Under the pieces are notes generated by a model. It saw nothing but the letters and a program-made list of their open reading frames with translations, was not told the origin of the DNA and did no database searches. The position numbers and the translations under genes were made by a program. A DNA stretch of 64,000 bases from Brooklawnia sp963780175. Lineage in GTDB: Bacteria; Actinomycetota; Actinomycetes; Propionibacteriales; Propionibacteriaceae. This document shows, piece by piece, positions 61,889-64,000 of this stretch. The stretch lies in assembly GCA_963780175.1 (NCBI GenBank), contig CAWAAT010000005.1, positions 22,155-86,154 of the forward strand, in the 5' to 3' direction. Each line of letters opens with the position of its first letter. The stretch's first letter is position 1.

Positions 61889-62693
61889 GTCTGAGCGCAC
61901 CACGGTGGAACAGGAGACCTCCGACTCTGAGGCCGCCGAACAGACCGGATCTCATGTCCCTGTCACGGTGGATGTTGACGACGCCACGGTGGTGAGCCCC
62001 AAGGTGGTGGACGTCGATCCTGACGAGGAGAAGACCACGGTTGGTGAGCGGACGCCGTTTGCCCAGAACGTGGCTCCGGTAGGAGTTGCGGGTTCCATCG
62101 CGGCAGGCAGCGAGCCGGCCAAGGTTGATCCAGTGACGCCTGTGGTGGTGAAGCCTGAGGTTGAGAAGCCTGTGTCGGCAAAGCCTGTGCCGGAGAGGCC
62201 GGTGGTGGAGAAGCCGGTGGTGGAGAAGCCTGTGCCGGCAAAGCCAGCGGCGGCGCGGCCTGCGAGCAGTCCCAGCCGTGACCGGACGGGGACGGTGAAG
62301 TCGAGCCGCGCTGGTGTGCGTCCGGCCCGGAAGGCACGGCTGCGCATCGCCAAGCTTGACCCCTGGTCGGTGATGAAGACCGCGCTGATGTTCTCGATCG
62401 CGACGGCCATCATCTTGTTCGTGGCGGTGGCCATGCTGTGGTCGGTGATCGAGGCGTCCGGGGCGCTCGGCATGGTGCAGGAGACCTTGAACGCGCTGCT
62501 CGGCAACCCGGACGGGTCGGGGCAGGTGCAGGTGAGCGCCTACATCGACCGTTGGCGGGTGCTTGGATTCACGGCCGTGGTCTGCGGTGTCAACGTGATC
62601 TTGCTGACCGCGCTGGCCACGTTGTGGGCGTTCCTGTACAACCTCACCAGTTCGGTGCTTGGTGGCCTGGAGGTCACTCTCGCCGAAGACTGA
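61881..62693 (+). CDS. DUF3566 membrane protein with low-complexity N-terminus
   Basis: A 270-residue protein: an acidic, disordered N-terminus (about 1-130) with Val-Glu-Lys-Pro and Ala-Lys-Pro repeats, a basic segment, then the DUF3566 domain with two membrane helices (about 165-190 and 228-255) joined by a soluble loop. Members always follow gyrA in Actinobacteria, and their function is unknown. ATG 61881 overlaps gyrA. It ends the gyrBA transcript at a strong hairpin. Confidence 0.88.
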   Translation: MSESERTTVEQETSDSEAAEQTGSHVPVTVDVDDATVVSPKVVDVDPDEEKTTVGERTPFAQNVAPVGVAGSIAAGSEPAKVDPVTPVVVKPEVEKPVSAKPVPERPVVEKPVVEKPVPAKPAAARPASSPSRDRTGTVKSSRAGVRPARKARLRIAKLDPWSVMKTALMFSIATAIILFVAVAMLWSVIEASGALGMVQETLNALLGNPDGSGQVQVSAYIDRWRVLGFTAVVCGVNVILLTALATLWAFLYNLTSSVLGGLEVTLAED

Positions 62694-62712
62694 TGCACTC
62701 TCTCTTGACACC

Positions 62713-62748
62713 AATCGCGGCCGGCCCCGGGTGGGGTCGGCCGCGATT
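62713..62748 (+). terminator. Strong hairpin terminator after the gyrase operon
   Basis: A 16-bp stem with one G-U wobble and a four-base loop is formed by AATCGCGGCCGGCCCC and its partner (62713-62728, 62733-62748). It lies 20 bases beyond the DUF3566 stop and is followed by a T/G-rich tail. It could also end the leftward DUF4870 transcript. Confidence 0.88.
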
Positions 62749-62786
62749 CGTGTTGTCTGGGGGTGGGTGGTGGGCTTGGTGGCTGG

Positions 62787-63170
62787 TCAGCGCAGGAAGC
62801 TCAGGTGCCAGGGGTAGCTGTAGGACTCACCGTTGGCCACCTTCACGGCGGCGATGACGCCCATCAGGATGGAGAGGATCATGGCTCCCAGGATCATCAC
62901 CACGCCGAGTGGGATCAAGATGATGGTCAAGCAGAGCAATCCGCCCAGCACAGCGGCCAGCCACATCGTCACCTGGAAGTTGAACGACTCTGCGGCCTGT
63001 GCCCGCACGAAGGGCGACTTGTCGCGGTAGATGAACCAGACGACGAGCGGTCCGACGACCGCCAACCAGCCGGCGGAGATCAACGATGAGGCCGGCCCGG
63101 CCAGATGGGCCAGCACCGAGGCGTTGCGGGTCTCACTGGTGGTGGGGTTGGGCGTGAGGTAGGTGTTCAT
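62787..63170 (-). CDS. DUF4870 (Tic20-like) small membrane protein
   Basis: A 127-residue protein with three to four membrane helices. The phrases VLAHLAGP, FIYRDKSPFVRAQAAESFNFQ and the final GESYSYPWHLSFLR are characteristic of the DUF4870 family. The function is unknown. ATG 63170 is preceded by a purine-rich stretch on the minus strand. It converges with the gyrase operon. Confidence 0.88.
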   Translation of the reverse strand: MNTYLTPNPTTSETRNASVLAHLAGPASSLISAGWLAVVGPLVVWFIYRDKSPFVRAQAAESFNFQVTMWLAAVLGGLLCLTIILIPLGVVMILGAMILSILMGVIAAVKVANGESYSYPWHLSFLR

Positions 63171-64000
63171 GACTCCAGCTTCTCCCGCGCCGTGACCTGG
63201 GGCAAGTGAGCCCCGGGAAGCCTCAGGGGACGTTCGGGGGCCGCTCAGGTGTCGCGGGTAGCCCCGTGGGATCAGTGCGACCGATTGATGCGCCAAGTCG
63301 CGAAGTGATCGGTCGCAGTGATGGTGGCTCCATCTTTGGCTTGGCATTGTGGACGCCTCCGCCGACGACCGTTCCAGCGAGCCCGTGGCGCCCGCCCCTG
63401 CTTCGGACCACCGGGTCAGAGGCCGTGTGCTGGGCTCACTGCGTTGGGTGCGAGGCGGCATGAGCAGGACGTCGGTTACCCGAAACGGATGAGCCGGCGT
63501 GATCGGCGCCCAGCCCTCCTCGGCCTGCGTTGGCCGGACTCCCGATAGAGGGATGCCAGAGCTTCTTACCTCGTCACTCTGCCACGGGGGACGCTTCGAA
63601 GTGGGCAGTGCCGCAGTCATAGTGGAGTTTCTGGCGAGTGGCGTAGTTGAGTTTGCGGGTCTCATCGCCGACGCGCAAGAAGCACCCGCCTCTACTGGTT
63701 TCATGAACCGACTCTGAAGGCTCCACTCGGGACGCGCAGCAACGCCCCGTCCCGGGGCCGCCACGGCGCCGGGAACCACCTTCATCGGAGTCGCGCTCGA
63801 AAATCTCCTGCAATGCCCCATGCTTGAAGGCGGCATGATCCTTCGCGGCATCAAGGACCTCCTGAGAGTCTGAAATCTCGCCTGGACATTTCATCGCGGT
63901 CCTCTAGCATCACTGTCGCACTCTAACCTGAATCGTCGACATGCCCCCGTTCTCCAAAGTCACAACGTCAACTGCAAGAATGGGTTAAAGAGGACTTTGC
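63171..64000. other. Right-end region with no confident gene
   Basis: About 830 bases hold no ORF with a recognisable family. A 10-bp perfect inverted repeat (TGCGACCGAT at 63276-63285, ATCGGTCGCA at 63308-63317) lies ahead of the DUF4870 gene and may be an operator or hairpin. The tRNA-Ile/tRNA-Ala genes that often follow gyrA in Actinobacteria were not found here. The GC content drops near 63.85-64 kb. Confidence 0.5.
63574..63894 (-). CDS. Small hypothetical protein
   Basis: A possible 106-residue protein with GAGG seven bases before ATG 63894. The first 35 residues (for example SDSQEVLDAAKDHAAFKHGA) and the last 30 look protein-like, whereas the middle is rich in Gly, Arg and Ser and reads like a non-coding frame. 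I recognise no family. It may be a decayed or frame-disrupted gene. Confidence 0.3.
   Translation of the reverse strand: MKCPGEISDSQEVLDAAKDHAAFKHGALQEIFERDSDEGGSRRRGGPGTGRCCASRVEPSESVHETSRGGCFLRVGDETRKLNYATRQKLHYDCGTAHFEASPVAE

Noticed and set aside
59519..61903. 794-residue open frame opposite gyrA
   Set aside because: It is a mirror frame of a GC-rich gene, with no recognisable family and His/Val/Asp-rich filler; gyrA on the + strand is certain.
62161..62260. Possible CRISPR or tandem repeat in the gene after gyrA
   Set aside because: The repeats are in-frame Glu-Lys-Pro/Ala-Lys-Pro codons of a disordered protein segment, unequal in length and without spacers.
62694..64000. tRNA-Ile and tRNA-Ala genes downstream of gyrA
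   Set aside because: I looked for the D-arm and T-arm consensus words on both strands and found none in the remaining sequence.

Overview
The window is GC-rich (roughly two-thirds G+C by eye) and holds a bacterial replication origin with the gene order typical of Actinobacteria: parB-parA-rsmG-jag-yidC-yidD-rnpA-rpmH | dnaA-dnaN-recF-dciA-gyrB-gyrA-DUF3566. A galactofuran cluster (glf, GlfT2-type transferase, Wzm/Wzt exporter), dTDP-rhamnose genes, an SLH-domain surface protein and acetate kinase suggest the Propionibacteriaceae or a close relative. That family placement is inference; the actinobacterial assignment is firm.

Layout. (1) 1-4.4 kb: an alpha-glucan/maltodextrin operon with the end of one ABC permease, a second permease, malQ, a LacI regulator and a DUF624 membrane protein. 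(2) 4.5-7.3 kb: ackA, a short-chain dehydrogenase and a PlsC-type acyltransferase. (3) 7.3-25.4 kb: a cell-envelope polysaccharide region. It has a tandem GT2 glycosyltransferase, wzt, wzm, glfT2, glf, a DUF6541 membrane protein, a flippase, wecB, an SLH-Ig-deacetylase surface enzyme, a beta-propeller lipoprotein, rmlA, an rmlC-rmlD fusion and rmlB. (4) 25.4-32.1 kb: acylphosphatase, L,D-transpeptidase, aldo/keto reductase, a broken alpha/beta hydrolase, a class B penicillin-binding lipoprotein and an MscS channel. (5) 32.1-37.5 kb: a cobalamin riboswitch followed by five overlapping or tightly spaced genes: a secreted alpha/alpha-toroid protein, a secreted beta-domain protein, and EcfT, a double EcfA and EcfS. 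(6) 37.5-46.9 kb: EamA exporter, CCA-adding enzyme, MFS exporter, DUF6049 protein, an MviN-type pseudokinase without its MurJ part, trxB and trxA. (7) 47-62.8 kb: the origin region described above, with a parS site and clusters of DnaA boxes. (8) 62.8-64 kb: a DUF4870 protein and about 0.8 kb with little recognisable coding.

How the genes work together. Region 3 reads as one envelope programme: Glf makes UDP-galactofuranose, GT2/GlfT2 enzymes polymerise it, Wzm/Wzt export a lipid-linked chain, Rml enzymes supply dTDP-rhamnose, and the SLH protein is the kind of protein that binds secondary wall polymers. Region 5 reads as a corrinoid capture and import machine under vitamin B12 feedback. Its first two proteins look like the two halves (alpha-toroid and beta domain) of animal intrinsic factor/transcobalamin carried on separate membrane-anchored polypeptides. 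This is the most interesting system in the window.

Sequence quality caution: between about 9.1 and 28.6 kb six apparent single-base frameshifts interrupt four otherwise well-conserved genes, and I saw none elsewhere. They may be assembly errors rather than true pseudogenes.
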